Origin: Candidatus Peregrinibacteria bacterium GW2011_GWF2_38_29
Lineage (GTDB): Bacteria > Patescibacteriota > Gracilibacteria > UBA1369 > UBA12463
DNA length: 60,346 nucleotides
NCBI GenBank assembly: GCA_000992695.1
Contig: LBUS01000007.1
Coordinates: forward strand, 1-60,346
Reading direction: 5' to 3'
The notes under the pieces were generated by a model. The model searched no databases. It had not been told where the DNA came from and was given only the letters and a program-made list of their open reading frames with translations. This document shows, one piece after another, positions 31,438 through 40,380 of the stretch. Made by a program: the position numbers and the translations under genes. Position 1 is the stretch's first letter. Each line of letters starts with the position of its first letter.

Positions 31438-32349
31438 ATGAAGCTTTCCGAACTCATTCAAAAATTTCTCGAAAATTGCGAAGTTGAGAAAAATCAATCT
31501 CCAAAAACAATTCGTAATTATTCGCATTATTTGGGAAGATTTTTGGAATTTGCCGGGGATATTGAGCCAAAAAAAATCACACTTGATAAGGTTCACGATT
31601 TTAGACTTTTTTTGAATCGCATAAGAGATAAAGCGGACGGGCAACTTGGCATAAAAACGCAGACATATCACATAATCGCATTGCGTGCATTTTTGAAATA
31701 TTTGATAAAAAACGATATTGAAACTCTTGCGCCGGAGAAAATTGAACTGCCAAAAATTCCGCAAAGAACAGTTGAGTTTTTGGATCACGATGAAATTGAT
31801 CGTATTTTTAAAGAAGTCGACACTTCAAATATTTCCGGTTTGCGTGATATTGCGATTTTGGAAACACTTTATTCAACAGGATTGCGCGTTAGCGAACTTG
31901 CAAAGCTTGATCGCAAAAACATTGATTTCAAAACAAAAGAATTTATGATTCGCGGAAAAGGCAGAAAGCCGCGACTTGTCTTTTTATCCGATCGCTCCGC
32001 GGAAAAAATTCGCACATATCTTGAAAAACGTGAAGATAATTTTGAACCGCTTTTTATAAATTTCAAGCGTGGAAGCACGGCCGAAGACATTACTCTTGGC
32101 GAAAAACGTCGCTTAACAACGGTTAGCATTGAGAATATTGTTCGCAAATATGCAAGAAAAGCGGGCATAGTAAAACAGGTTTCGCCGCATACGCTTAGGC
32201 ATTCTTATGCCACAACTCTCCTTCGAAACGGCGCAGACATAAGATCTGTTCAAGAAATGCTCGGCCACGCTTCAATCACAACCACTCAGATCTATACTCA
32301 CGTAACAAACGAGCGTTTAAAAGAGGTGCACAGAAAGTTTCACGGGTGA
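31438..32349 (+). CDS. xerD: Tyrosine recombinase XerC/XerD family
   Basis: The ATG at 31438 was chosen over 31342 because the family begins at 'MKLSELIQKFLENCEVE' and a TATAAT box lies 6 nt before it. This gives 303 residues. The SAM-like N-terminal domain is followed by the catalytic domain with the conserved Arg in 'YSTGLRVSELAKL', 'SPHTLRHSYATTLL' (His/Arg) and the Tyr in 'GHASITTTQIYTHV'. It resolves chromosome dimers. It could also recombine the attC-like or repeat-flanked elements here, but nothing shows this. Confidence 0.9.
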   Translation: MKLSELIQKFLENCEVEKNQSPKTIRNYSHYLGRFLEFAGDIEPKKITLDKVHDFRLFLNRIRDKADGQLGIKTQTYHIIALRAFLKYLIKNDIETLAPEKIELPKIPQRTVEFLDHDEIDRIFKEVDTSNISGLRDIAILETLYSTGLRVSELAKLDRKNIDFKTKEFMIRGKGRKPRLVFLSDRSAEKIRTYLEKREDNFEPLFINFKRGSTAEDITLGEKRRLTTVSIENIVRKYARKAGIVKQVSPHTLRHSYATTLLRNGADIRSVQEMLGHASITTTQIYTHVTNERLKEVHRKFHG

Positions 32350-32363
32350 CTTAGCTAATTTGT

Positions 32364-32975
32364 CTATCCATCAATTTCATCACCAATTTCATCATCAGTC
32401 ATGCCATTGTCAGCAGCCTTTAGAAATCCAAAAGCATTAACATCAACAGGGCAAGCGGTTCTATTGTTAGGATGTAATGCGTCGTCTTCTGAAACGGGAT
32501 CTAAAAGGAAAAGCTTTAAAGCTCGGGCAGATCTATCGGACATGCCTTTAAGTACATCTGGAACAAGGTCGCTTGAAACAGTATCAGGAGTAACGTTAAA
32601 AGCATCGAAATCGTTGTCGTCTGCGTCAGTGCTAAATCCTGATTCAGCTTCTTCAGCCGCGATTTCGTCAAGTTCTTCTTTGCAAGGCTCAGACGGATCT
32701 ATGTCGGATTCATCGTCTTGGGCAGGTTCAATTTTAATAAATTTAGCAATTGTGTGATCACCTGAGGCGCGAATTACGTCATCAATACCAAGATGAATAG
32801 TTCTTCTTACATCGCCATCAGCATCACCGCATATAACTTTGGCAAAAGATTCAGGTTTAGCTCCTGTGGCGCGAACAAGATGTAGTTCTCCTGATTCTGG
32901 GCGAGCAAACGCTAAAGCGGAATGTCTGCAATCATTTGGACCTAGATTTCCTGGTTCCATTTCAATTAATGCCAT
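32364..32975 (-). CDS. Acidic orphan protein
   Basis: The 203-residue protein is strongly acidic, with a Glu/Asp-rich middle (residues about 85-130). The N-terminal third is a beta-rich segment with 'SALAFARPESGELHLVRATG'. No recognised domain. It lies 34 nt downstream of the 55-residue gene at 33010-33177 and probably shares its promoter. Confidence 0.65.
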   Translation of the reverse strand: MALIEMEPGNLGPNDCRHSALAFARPESGELHLVRATGAKPESFAKVICGDADGDVRRTIHLGIDDVIRASGDHTIAKFIKIEPAQDDESDIDPSEPCKEELDEIAAEEAESGFSTDADDNDFDAFNVTPDTVSSDLVPDVLKGMSDRSARALKLFLLDPVSEDDALHPNNRTACPVDVNAFGFLKAADNGMTDDEIGDEIDG

Positions 32976-33009
32976 ATTATTTTTAGTTAAATTATTTAAT
33001 TAAAATTGT

Positions 33010-33177
33010 TTATCTTTCTTCTTCAAGATTTACGATAACATCAGCATCAGGGTCGTTAACCGCTGCGGCAATTCCACTTTTAACATTAGGGAAGGTGAAA
33101 GCTGGTACAACAGGATATTCATGATCAACTGCTTCTATTGGTTCCAAATCTTCGCGAGGTCCTTTTGGGTTTGCCAT
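33010..33177 (-). CDS. Small orphan protein, 55 residues
   Basis: This short ORF begins with 'MANPKGPREDLEPIEAV' and ends with 'VNLEEER'. It is acidic and without a membrane segment. Support comes from a TTGACA/TAGAAT promoter (33211-33238) with a 33-nt AT-rich leader and tight linkage to the acidic orphan gene downstream. It has no recognised family. Confidence 0.55.
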   Translation of the reverse strand: MANPKGPREDLEPIEAVDHEYPVVPAFTFPNVKSGIAAAVNDPDADVIVNLEEER

Positions 33178-33210
33178 ACTTATTTTGATTAAAGGTTAAT
33201 TCGAGGGTCA

Positions 33211-33238
33211 ATTCTAGCACCTATTGTATCACTGTCAA
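33211..33238 (-). promoter_or_regulatory. Promoter of orphan pair 33177-32364
   Basis: On the minus strand TTGACA, 16 bp and TAGAAT lie 33 nt before the ATG. Confidence 0.6.
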
Positions 33239-33330
33239 GCATTTTTGGACACAAGATTTTTTTGGGAATTAGAGGCGACAACAATTCATTAGATTTAAAG
33301 TCGAAAATCAGATAAAATTCAAAAGCAGAC

Positions 33331-33405
33331 CTGAAGTGCGAAGCGCGTAAGGTCTATATAAAAAATGTCGCGTTCTGCCGCAAGCAGCAGTGGAGCAAAG
33401 CGACA
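33331..33405. repeat. Two hairpins in the ftsE leader
   Basis: AGACCT/AGGTCT and TGTCGC/GCGACA (the second with an inner CTGC/GCAG step) occupy most of the 90 nt before the FtsE-like gene. Neither is followed by a T-run, so they are not simple terminators. No other function can be read from them. Confidence 0.4.
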
Positions 33406-33423
33406 ACAATTTTAAAAACATTT

Positions 33424-34101
33424 ATGATTAAATTTCAAAACATCTCAAAGCAAATCGGAAAAGCCAAAATTTTGTCAGATATAAATCTCGAAATTGATCC
33501 ACAAGAATTTTTATGTTTGGTTGGACCGTCCGGCGCAGGCAAATCAACATTGCTTCACTTGCTTTTGGGCGCAATCAAGCCAACAGAAGGCTCTATCATT
33601 GTTGATGAATACATCGTGAGTAAAATGAAGGAATCGAGCTTGAGTGATTTCAGAAAAAAAGTTGGAATGGTTTTTCAGGATTATAAATTGCTTCCGCATA
33701 AAACTGTTTATGAAAACGTTGCTTTTGTTTTGGAAGTTTGCGGAATTCCGGACGAATATATCCGTCATCGAGTTCCGGAAGTTTTGAAACTCGTAAATAT
33801 GCAAAATCATGCGGACAAATTTCCAAAAGAACTTTCCGGTGGCGAAGCTCAAAAAACGGCTCTTGCTCGCGCTCTTGCGCACATGCCGAAATTGCTTATC
33901 GCGGATGAACCAACAGCGGATCTTGATCCTGAAGCCGCGGCCGAGCTCATCGATTTATTGCTTAAAATAAACAACAGTGGCACAACCGTTATTCTTGCGA
34001 CGCACAATAAAGCGATTGTTGATAAGCTGAAACAGCGCGTTGTTGTGCTTAAAGAAGGGAAAATTGTGAGCGATAAAAAATCCGCGGGGTACGATGATTA
34101 A
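33424..34101 (+). CDS. ftsE: FtsE-like ABC transporter ATPase
   Basis: The 225-residue ATPase has Walker A 'VGPSGAGKSTLLHLLLG', Q-loop 'MVFQDYKLLPHKTVYENV' (the FtsE 'vFQdf.LLp..tv.eNV' form), signature 'ELSGGEAQKTALARAL' and Walker B 'LLIADEPTADLDPE'. FtsE works with FtsX to activate cell-wall hydrolases at division. No ftsX follows; the next gene is purM. An alternative is a LolD-type ATPase, but the Q-loop favours FtsE. Confidence 0.85.
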   Translation: MIKFQNISKQIGKAKILSDINLEIDPQEFLCLVGPSGAGKSTLLHLLLGAIKPTEGSIIVDEYIVSKMKESSLSDFRKKVGMVFQDYKLLPHKTVYENVAFVLEVCGIPDEYIRHRVPEVLKLVNMQNHADKFPKELSGGEAQKTALARALAHMPKLLIADEPTADLDPEAAAELIDLLLKINNSGTTVILATHNKAIVDKLKQRVVVLKEGKIVSDKKSAGYDD

Positions 34102-34103
34102 AC

Positions 34104-34150
34104 TCAAAAGTCACAACTCAAAAGTCAAAACCACAACTCAAAACCTAAAA
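34104..34150. repeat. TCAAAAC/TCAAAAG heptad tract
   Basis: Short direct repeats of the type ACTCAAAAGTCA and AACTCAAAAC between ftsE and purM. Similar tracts lie at 38872-38912, 50674-50735 and 60209-60251. Confidence 0.6.
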
Positions 34151-34178
34151 CTAAATAACTTAAAATTCAAAATAAAAC

Positions 34179-35264
34179 ATGGCGACATATAAAGAATCAG
34201 GAGTTGATATTTCACTCGGCGACAAATCGTCGGAAATCGCGTATGCAGAGGCAAAAAAGACATTCAAAAATCGCAAAGGAATGATCGGTTGCCCGCTCAC
34301 AATGGACGGTGGATTCACGGGCGCGCTTGATTTCGGTGATTTTTATCTTGTGCAAAACGATGATGGAATAGGTTCAAAATTCAAGATAGCGGACGATATC
34401 GGAAAATATGACACAGCCGGTTATGACCTTGCCGCAATGGTTATTGACGATGCGATCTGTGTTGGCGCGGAATGTATTACGGTTTCAAACACGATTGATA
34501 CGGAAAAAGTTGATCCTCAAAAAATCGGAAAAATGATGAAAGGTCTTTCCAAGGCTTGTGCAGAGCAAAAAGTCGTTATTCCGGGCGGTGAAATTGCGGA
34601 AATTCCAAGCATGATAAAAGGTACGGTTTGGAATTCAACCGCTGTCGGAATTGTTGAAAAAAAGAAATTTATTGATTGTAGTAAAGTTCGCGCGGGCGAC
34701 GCGTTGATTGGACTTTACAGCAAAGGATTCAGGTCAAACGGGTTTTCGCTCGTGCGATATGTTTTAAAAAATGCATTCGGTGAAAATTGGTATGGCAAGA
34801 AATTCGATGCAAAAAAAACTTGGGCGGAAGCGGTTCTTGAGCCAACGCAAATTTATCATTCTGCGGTTTTGGAATTAACAGGTCGCTATAAAAAACCTCG
34901 AAAAATTGACGTGAAAGGAATCGCGCACGTTACAGGCGGCGGTGTTCCGGGAAATACATGCAGAATTTTCAAAAAAACGCATACAGGAGCCATTTTGGAT
35001 AATCTTTTCGAGCCTCCAAAAATGATGCTTGAACTTCAAAAACTCGGCAAAGTTTCTGACGAAGAGGCTTATACGGTTTGGAATATGGGCACGGGAATGA
35101 TTCTATGCGTCGCTCAAAAAGACGTCAAAAAATCACTCGAACTTTTGAAAAAAGGTGGTGTCAAAGCGCAGGTTATTGGTCGAGTTACAAACAAGCCGAC
35201 AATTGAAATTACGAGCCGCGGACATAACAGTAAAGGCAAAAAATTGACTTTCAAAATCAGCTAA
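34179..35264 (+). CDS. purM: Phosphoribosylformylglycinamidine cyclo-ligase-like protein
   Basis: The 361-residue protein is a PurM-family ATP-binding enzyme. It has 'GFTGALDFGDFYLVQNDDGI' for the first glycine-rich strand, 'MVIDDAICVGAEC' for the metal site and 'YSKGFRSNGFSLVRYVL' for the nucleotide loop. 'HVTGGGVPGNTCRIF' is the conserved PurM signature. PurM closes the imidazole ring in purine synthesis. It stands alone among non-purine genes, so either the pathway is dispersed or the protein has a different role. The 77 nt before it holds TCAAAAG-type short repeats. Confidence 0.85.
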   Translation: MATYKESGVDISLGDKSSEIAYAEAKKTFKNRKGMIGCPLTMDGGFTGALDFGDFYLVQNDDGIGSKFKIADDIGKYDTAGYDLAAMVIDDAICVGAECITVSNTIDTEKVDPQKIGKMMKGLSKACAEQKVVIPGGEIAEIPSMIKGTVWNSTAVGIVEKKKFIDCSKVRAGDALIGLYSKGFRSNGFSLVRYVLKNAFGENWYGKKFDAKKTWAEAVLEPTQIYHSAVLELTGRYKKPRKIDVKGIAHVTGGGVPGNTCRIFKKTHTGAILDNLFEPPKMMLELQKLGKVSDEEAYTVWNMGTGMILCVAQKDVKKSLELLKKGGVKAQVIGRVTNKPTIEITSRGHNSKGKKLTFKIS

Positions 35265-35291
35265 AAGGCACAAAACCCGCCTCAAGAGCGT

Positions 35292-35320
35292 TTGACAAAT
35301 CTATAAAACTATAGTATAAT
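35292..35320 (+). promoter_or_regulatory. Consensus promoter of orphan gene 35357-36055
   Basis: TTGACA, 17 bp and TATAAT, followed by a 36-nt AT-rich leader without a Shine-Dalgarno site. Confidence 0.75.
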
Positions 35321-35356
35321 TTTAATATATAAAAATAAAAACTAACAAAAATAATT

Positions 35357-36055
35357 ATGAATCCAGGAAATAATCATGCGATAAACTTACATGATCTTGA
35401 TGCCAATATCGTTTTAGGCGGAGCAAAAGCCGAAGTTATACGGGGGAAGCTTGATAAAGGCTTAGCTCATGCACAAGCAAAGGACAATGGTGATGTTTTA
35501 ATGCCCGATTCAATAGAAGGTGTTACAGCCGACGCTTTGGAAAAAGGCGATGTGGACAGGGTTCTTGCAGGTATGACGAGTTTAGTTGGCGCAAGATTAA
35601 TGGACTCAGTAGCTGACGCGGGGAGTATGAGGTTAGATGCATTGAGGGCAATAAAAGCGTGGAGAGCGGAGCATCAGGCTGAAATCGATGCATTAAGGCT
35701 CGAGTCACCGGCATATTCAAAAAGCGTTAAAGGTATGAGTGAAAAGCTTGATGCGCTGAATGGTAAGAATTTTAAAAGCATGGACGAAGTCACGGCAGTA
35801 TGGCTTAAGTTGAGACTTGATTTAGATAAGCATAATACGAGGTTTGTTAGCGAGAATGACGGCCATAGGTCTATAAATGAAACGCCGATTCGGGAAGTAA
35901 GAATGTCTTTAAACGACAGACCTTTTGTGATTCAACTATTTAAGGTTGGAGCAAAAAAAGAACTGGGGGTTGGAATTAAAAATGTTGAAGGTGTTGGCCT
36001 TACAAGAGATCAAATGTTAGATGTTCGATATGGAAAAGTGGAAAAGGCCGCATAG
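35357..36055 (+). CDS. Orphan hypothetical protein
   Basis: A 232-residue soluble, mostly helical protein with 'LRAIKAWRAEHQAEIDALRL' (a likely coiled helix) and a C-terminal mixed alpha/beta part. No recognised family. It starts 'MNPGNNHAINLHDLD', a style shared by several orphans here. The consensus promoter supports the start. Confidence 0.7.
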   Translation: MNPGNNHAINLHDLDANIVLGGAKAEVIRGKLDKGLAHAQAKDNGDVLMPDSIEGVTADALEKGDVDRVLAGMTSLVGARLMDSVADAGSMRLDALRAIKAWRAEHQAEIDALRLESPAYSKSVKGMSEKLDALNGKNFKSMDEVTAVWLKLRLDLDKHNTRFVSENDGHRSINETPIREVRMSLNDRPFVIQLFKVGAKKELGVGIKNVEGVGLTRDQMLDVRYGKVEKAA

Positions 36056-36116
36056 AGTTCACAAATTTGTTAATTTTTTGTTAGGAATTTTTTATACGCC
36101 GTTCATGTGGGTGCGA

Positions 36117-36122
36117 TAAAAT
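36117..36122 (+). promoter_or_regulatory. Leaderless -10 box of dprA
   Basis: TAAAAT lies exactly 6 nt before the dprA ATG. The -35 element is weak. Confidence 0.5.
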
Positions 36123-36128
36123 CTTCGC

Positions 36129-37019
36129 ATGGAAAAATTTAAATGCATCTATCCAAGCGAATTTCCGGCGGCACTTCGGCATATTTCAGATCCTCCAAAA
36201 AAGCTTTATATAAAAGGAAATCCGGAGGTTTTGAATAACATTTCCGTTGCGGTTGTTGGTACGCGCAGGCCGTCTTTATATGGTCGTATGCAGGCCGAAA
36301 TTATTTCCGATTTTTTATCAAAAAATAATGTGACGATTGTCAGCGGACTTGCAAAAGGAATTGATATTTTAGCGCATTTGCAAGCCATAAAAAATAACAC
36401 GCCAACAATCGCGGTTCTTGGTTCCGGCCTTAAAAATATTTATCCGCAAACGCACAAAAGATACATTGAAGAAATCGCAAAAAATGGCGCAGTAATTACG
36501 GAATACGAGCCCCTTGAACCGCCAATTAATTTTCATTTTCCGGAAAGAAACAGGATAATTGCGGCGCTTTCCGAGGCCACTGTTGTGATTGAAGCACCTG
36601 AACAATCTGGCGCAATAATTACCGCGCATCTTGCTGTAAAAATGGGCAAAGAAGTTTTTGCAGTGCCATCGGATATTGATCGACACACCGGCAAGGGCTC
36701 AAATAAGCTACTTCGCGATGGCGAGGCACATCCGCTTCTTTCTCCGCATGAAATTTTGGAAAGTTTAAATATTCAAATCCAAATGCCGTTCGGGGACGGA
36801 AGTGCGCAACTTTTTGACTCCGAAAAGCAGCAACTTTTGCCACATCTAACCGACAAAGAAACCCGCATTTATCGCGCCCTTTCAAGGAAATCCGCCAAAA
36901 CAATTGATGAAATTTCCGCTTCAACAAACATGCCCGCGCAAGAAATAATGATTTCAATTTCGTTTATGGAAATGCAAAGTCTGGTAGAGAGATACGGCGC
37001 GGGGTTTATCAAAAAATAA
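36129..37019 (+). CDS. dprA: DNA-processing protein DprA
   Basis: The 296-residue protein has the DprA Rossmann-type core with 'VAVVGTRRPSLYGRMQAEII', 'VSGLAKGIDILAHLQAI', 'VLGSGLKNIYPQTHKRYIEE' and 'NRIIAALSEATVVIEAPEQSGAIITA'. The C-terminal 70 residues form a winged-helix-like tail ('SRKSAKTIDEISASTNM'). DprA loads RecA onto incoming single-stranded DNA in transformation. It ends tail to tail with pilB, 1 nt apart. Together with PilB and RecA it hints at DNA uptake ability. Confidence 0.93.
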   Translation: MEKFKCIYPSEFPAALRHISDPPKKLYIKGNPEVLNNISVAVVGTRRPSLYGRMQAEIISDFLSKNNVTIVSGLAKGIDILAHLQAIKNNTPTIAVLGSGLKNIYPQTHKRYIEEIAKNGAVITEYEPLEPPINFHFPERNRIIAALSEATVVIEAPEQSGAIITAHLAVKMGKEVFAVPSDIDRHTGKGSNKLLRDGEAHPLLSPHEILESLNIQIQMPFGDGSAQLFDSEKQQLLPHLTDKETRIYRALSRKSAKTIDEISASTNMPAQEIMISISFMEMQSLVERYGAGFIKK

Positions 37020-37020
37020 C

Positions 37021-38826
37021 TTACGAATTCGTAACTCTAAATACTTCCGCCATCGTAGTCGCGCCTTCAATAACCTTTAAAATTCCATCTTCTTGCATTG
37101 TCGTCATGCCTTTTTTGCGAGCGATTTCAAGGATTTTAAACGCAGGCATTTTATTCAAAATTGCTTCTTTAATTTCATTATCAATTTCAATCATTTCGCA
37201 GACAACAACGCGTCCCAAATAACCCGTTTTGCTACATTTTTCGCATCCAACGGCCTCAACAAGTTCAGTTGGCATAGCCACATTCAAGTCCGGTCTTGCG
37301 ATTTTTATAGATTCAATATTTTTTGAAATTATTGCGCGATCAGAATCGCTAATAGGTTTTTTCTGAACACAATTTGGGCACACGCGTCTTGCAAGTCTTT
37401 GCGCGATAACAGTATGCAAACTTGGCGCAATCATGAATTCTTGGAGTCCCATATTCACCAAACGTGGAATGGCTTCAATCGCCGTATTTGTATGCAAAGT
37501 GCTGAGCAAAACATGACCCGTCAAACTTGCTTGTGCAGCCGCATTTGCCGTATCAAGATCACGTATTTCACCGATCATTACAACGTCAGGATCTTGTCTT
37601 AAAAGCGTCTTCAATCCTCCCGCAAAATCATAGCCACGTTTAACATCAATCTGGCTTTGAACAATTCCTTCAAGTCGATATTCAATCGGATCTTCAAGCG
37701 TAATTATTTTTGTTTCCGAGTCATTAAATTTCGTTAAAAGAGAATACAAAGTTGTCGTTTTACCTGATCCTGTAGGTCCCGTAACAAGCACCATTCCATA
37801 AGACAAATTTGCCAAATTATTCATTTTTTCAAGATATTTTCCTTCATATCCAAGCTCTTCAAAAGTCGTAAAATGCTTTCCGCTATCAAGCAATCTACAT
37901 ACAAAACTTTCACCAAATTCAGTTGGAATGGAACTGACACGAACATCAATTTTGCGCTCATTAATCGCAAAAGCATATCTTCCATCTTGGGGAATATTTG
38001 TGATATTTAATTTCATTTTGCATCTATATTTCAGCTGGTTTGTCATGTTTGCATAAGCCGCATTTGAAACGTGAAAAATCGTATGTAAAACACCATCAAT
38101 TCGGAATCTAATACGCGTATCTTTTGCTCCGGGTTCATAATGCATATCCGAAGCATTTGTTTTTATGGCGCCAACTTCAATAATATTAAGCGCTTCCTCG
38201 GAAGTCATCTTCTCGACTTTTTCTTTTAAATCAGCCAAAACTTCAAGTTCTTTATCATAAGCTTGGCGTGTTTCGGAAACTGTTGTTTCAATTTTTTTCT
38301 CTGTAAATTTTTTATGATATTCATACATCTTAAGCCCGTCCGCAAAGCTGTCATCAGAAGTAAGTGCAAGATGAAGAATAAATCCCTTTGCTTTCAATTC
38401 GTCCATCAAAGCCTTTGTTTCGGCTTTTTCAGGGTCAACGATGGCAAGGCGTAAATCATATCCAACTTTCAAAAACGGGATTGCAAAAGCATTTTTCGCA
38501 ATGTCATAATCAATAATTTTGAGCAAATCCGGATTTATCGGAGTTTTTCCAATTTCAACGTATTCAATTTTAAGTTCCTTTGCACGTTCTTTAATTTGTT
38601 TTTCCTTGAAGTCGCGGTTTATCGAAGTCAAGACCTTATTTACGTCTTTATCGTGCCCTTCTCCATGTTCGTGTTCAGAGGCAATGCCAACAGGCGCAGC
38701 CGCCGTTTGCGCGCTCGCAGGCGTAGCCACTGCCGCTGCTTGTGCAGTTTGCGTCGAATTATCGCCGGATGTGGTCGAATTCCCGCTTACCGCGGTATTT
38801 GTCGCTGATATCTGATCATCAGGCAT
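37021..38826 (-). CDS. pilB: Type IV pilus assembly ATPase PilB/GspE family
   Basis: The 601-residue protein has an N-terminal Ala/Ser/Thr-rich extension, an MshEN-like N-domain and the secretion ATPase core. Walker A is 'VTGPTGSGKTTTLYSLL' and the Asp box is 'IITLEDPIEYRLEGI'. 'GEIRDLDTANAAAQASLTGH' supplies Walker B and the His box. A four-Cys zinc site follows ('RRVCPNCVQKK', 'GCEKCSKTGYLGR'). It powers pilus extension at the inner membrane. The other pilus genes are elsewhere. Confidence 0.95.
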   Translation of the reverse strand: MPDDQISATNTAVSGNSTTSGDNSTQTAQAAAVATPASAQTAAAPVGIASEHEHGEGHDKDVNKVLTSINRDFKEKQIKERAKELKIEYVEIGKTPINPDLLKIIDYDIAKNAFAIPFLKVGYDLRLAIVDPEKAETKALMDELKAKGFILHLALTSDDSFADGLKMYEYHKKFTEKKIETTVSETRQAYDKELEVLADLKEKVEKMTSEEALNIIEVGAIKTNASDMHYEPGAKDTRIRFRIDGVLHTIFHVSNAAYANMTNQLKYRCKMKLNITNIPQDGRYAFAINERKIDVRVSSIPTEFGESFVCRLLDSGKHFTTFEELGYEGKYLEKMNNLANLSYGMVLVTGPTGSGKTTTLYSLLTKFNDSETKIITLEDPIEYRLEGIVQSQIDVKRGYDFAGGLKTLLRQDPDVVMIGEIRDLDTANAAAQASLTGHVLLSTLHTNTAIEAIPRLVNMGLQEFMIAPSLHTVIAQRLARRVCPNCVQKKPISDSDRAIISKNIESIKIARPDLNVAMPTELVEAVGCEKCSKTGYLGRVVVCEMIEIDNEIKEAILNKMPAFKILEIARKKGMTTMQEDGILKVIEGATTMAEVFRVTNS

Positions 38827-38871
38827 TTTTATGTATTTTAGTTTTGATTTTTAAGTCGCAGTTTTAAGCTT

Positions 38872-38912
38872 TAAGCTATGGTTTTGACTTTTGAGCTTTG
38901 ACTTTTGACTTA
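38872..38912. repeat. TTTTGAC/TTTGAGC heptad tract
   Basis: TTTTAAGCTTTAAGC and TTTTGACTTTTGAGC-type repeats upstream of pilB, the reverse-complement style of the 34104-34150 tract. Confidence 0.6.
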
Positions 38913-38975
38913 ATTAAAATATTATATCACAAAAACCCCGCTTATACAAGGCCTAAGGGTCGATTAAAGTTTAAT

Positions 38976-39215
38976 CTAAAATTCGAGCCCATTACGCATA
39001 TTGCGTCTTTCTTCAGCCTTAGGATCGAATTCTTCAAAGCCCATTGGCTCGACTCCAACGCAAATCTTTGCAATATGCGCAAAACGAGCCGCAATTTCAG
39101 CTATAAATTCGCCAGCTTCCAAGACGTCAACACCAAGCTTGCCGGTCTTCATAACATGATTGATAGCTCTGCAAGCATCAGGAAAAAACGATGTTTTTAA
39201 ATGTTCAGGTCTCAT
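38976..39215 (-). CDS. Orphan operon protein D
   Basis: The ATG at 39215 (79 residues) lies 1 nt after the stop of protein C and is preferred to the upstream ATG at 39263, which would overlap C by 47 nt. The middle has an amphipathic helix, 'VDVLEAGEFIAEIAARF', and the C-terminus is charged. The pattern of the helix is like that of protein A in the same operon. No family recognised. It is the last of four tightly spaced genes (40300 to 38976). Confidence 0.65.
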   Translation of the reverse strand: MRPEHLKTSFFPDACRAINHVMKTGKLGVDVLEAGEFIAEIAARFAHIAKICVGVEPMGFEEFDPKAEERRNMRNGLEF

Positions 39216-39216
39216 A

Positions 39217-39837
39217 TTAAGAATTTCTTTTAAGCGCTTTTCGAGCCATTGAGACGATTCCAAGCGGGATTAAGGCAGTCCCAACGATTTCATCTGCTCT
39301 ATTGAGTTTATCAGGCTCAGGTATCGTAACGGGTTCATATACGATTTCGGACAAGCCTCTGGTTTTACGACCAGTCAAGGCTCTTGAGATATTTAAAACA
39401 TGATCAATGAGCGATTCTGTACCAAGAACAAGAGCTTCAACGCCTTCAATTGCGGCATTATTAAGCAAAACCGCCGCATTTTCCTTAACCTTCTCGCCAA
39501 GCGTTCTATGAGGCAAATTTCTCCAGTTAGAGCTCCCGGCTTCATCGTCATATTCTTGTATGAAACGCGAAGCCTCATTCGGACGATCATTAGACATAAT
39601 GTCGATATGCATATTTCGAGCCAATTTTTCAATCAGCGCCCAATATTTTAACTGTAATTTGGCATCGTTAAGAAGGCCGACACAAGCCAAAGCACGCTCA
39701 ATAAAAGCTTTTTTATCGGTTTGGCTATCGCTTTTTACGGCTTCATGCAAAAGCGCTTTAACTTCAGCCATTTTATTCACATCTTCAGGCGAAAGTTTTG
39801 ATTCCGGAAAGCTGAATGTTTTATCTCTATACTCCAT
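39217..39837 (-). CDS. Orphan operon protein C
   Basis: The 206-residue protein has an acidic helical N-terminal half ('MAEVKALLHEAVKSDSQTD', 'ALACVGLLNDAKLQLKYWAL'). Its C-terminal half resembles protein B: 'NAAIEGVEALVLGTESLID' and, near the end, 'TALIPLGIVSMARKALK'. The closing segment is amphipathic and may lie on the membrane. No known family. It starts 10 nt after B and ends 1 nt before D. Confidence 0.65.
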   Translation of the reverse strand: MEYRDKTFSFPESKLSPEDVNKMAEVKALLHEAVKSDSQTDKKAFIERALACVGLLNDAKLQLKYWALIEKLARNMHIDIMSNDRPNEASRFIQEYDDEAGSSNWRNLPHRTLGEKVKENAAVLLNNAAIEGVEALVLGTESLIDHVLNISRALTGRKTRGLSEIVYEPVTIPEPDKLNRADEIVGTALIPLGIVSMARKALKRNS

Positions 39838-39847
39838 TTTTGAGTAA

Positions 39848-40132
39848 TTATCTTTTTAAAGACTCATTGCTGTAAAGGGCTTCGTAAGCAGCTCCAAGCC
39901 CAACGCTTAAAGCTCCAAGCGGGAGCATGGCGACTTCTAAAGCTCTTCTGACATTTCCGCCTCTATCCGCAATTTCAGGCTCGTTATTAAAAGCAGATAA
40001 AACGATTCTGACAGGCGCAAAATTAAGAGGATCCACGATCAAATTAGCGACAACGCCGGCTCCGGCCAGAATAGCTCTTTCCGGAAATTCCGGGCCCCTT
40101 TGAAGCGCGATATCGATTAAGCTTTTTTCCAT
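39848..40132 (-). CDS. Orphan operon protein B
   Basis: A 94-residue protein with two hydrophobic stretches, 'AILAGAGVVANLIVDPLNF' and 'ALEVAMLPLGALSVGLGAAY'. The second shares 'LPLG..S' and the following helix with protein C, so B and C are probably paralogous. No family recognised. It starts 12 nt after protein A. Confidence 0.65.
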   Translation of the reverse strand: MEKSLIDIALQRGPEFPERAILAGAGVVANLIVDPLNFAPVRIVLSAFNNEPEIADRGGNVRRALEVAMLPLGALSVGLGAAYEALYSNESLKR

Positions 40133-40144
40133 ATTTTTATAAGT

Positions 40145-40300
40145 TTAGTTATTTTTCTCTGCAGAGAACAACGTTGAAGCAACAGCCTTAGCAATATCAA
40201 AAGCTTTACTGGCAAGGTGATGAATAACATCGACTGCAACATAGCCTAAGCCTTCATGTTCTACTACATGTCTGAGGTCATTTATTGGGGAGTTGTTCAT
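40145..40300 (-). CDS. Orphan operon protein A, 51 residues
   Basis: This short ORF starts 31 nt after a TAAATT -10 box. The protein has a charged N-terminus and a long amphipathic helix, 'GLGYVAVDVIHHLASKAFDI' followed by 'AKAVASTLF'. The promoter and the 12-nt distance to gene B make it the first gene of the operon. No recognised family. Confidence 0.6.
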   Translation of the reverse strand: MNNSPINDLRHVVEHEGLGYVAVDVIHHLASKAFDIAKAVASTLFSAEKNN

Positions 40301-40331
40301 ATTTTTATTGTATTAATTTTTACGGACCATT

Positions 40332-40360
40332 AATTTAACACAACAAAAACTATATGTCAA
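40332..40360 (-). promoter_or_regulatory. Promoter of the four-gene orphan operon
   Basis: On the minus strand TTGACA, 17 bp and TAAATT, 31 nt before the ATG of protein A. Confidence 0.65.
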
Positions 40361-40380
40361 TGCTAAATTAAAAGAGCAAG

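Noticed and set aside
33331-33405. Terminator in the ftsE leader
   Set aside because: The hairpins are stable but lack a downstream T-run, so they were kept only as hairpins.
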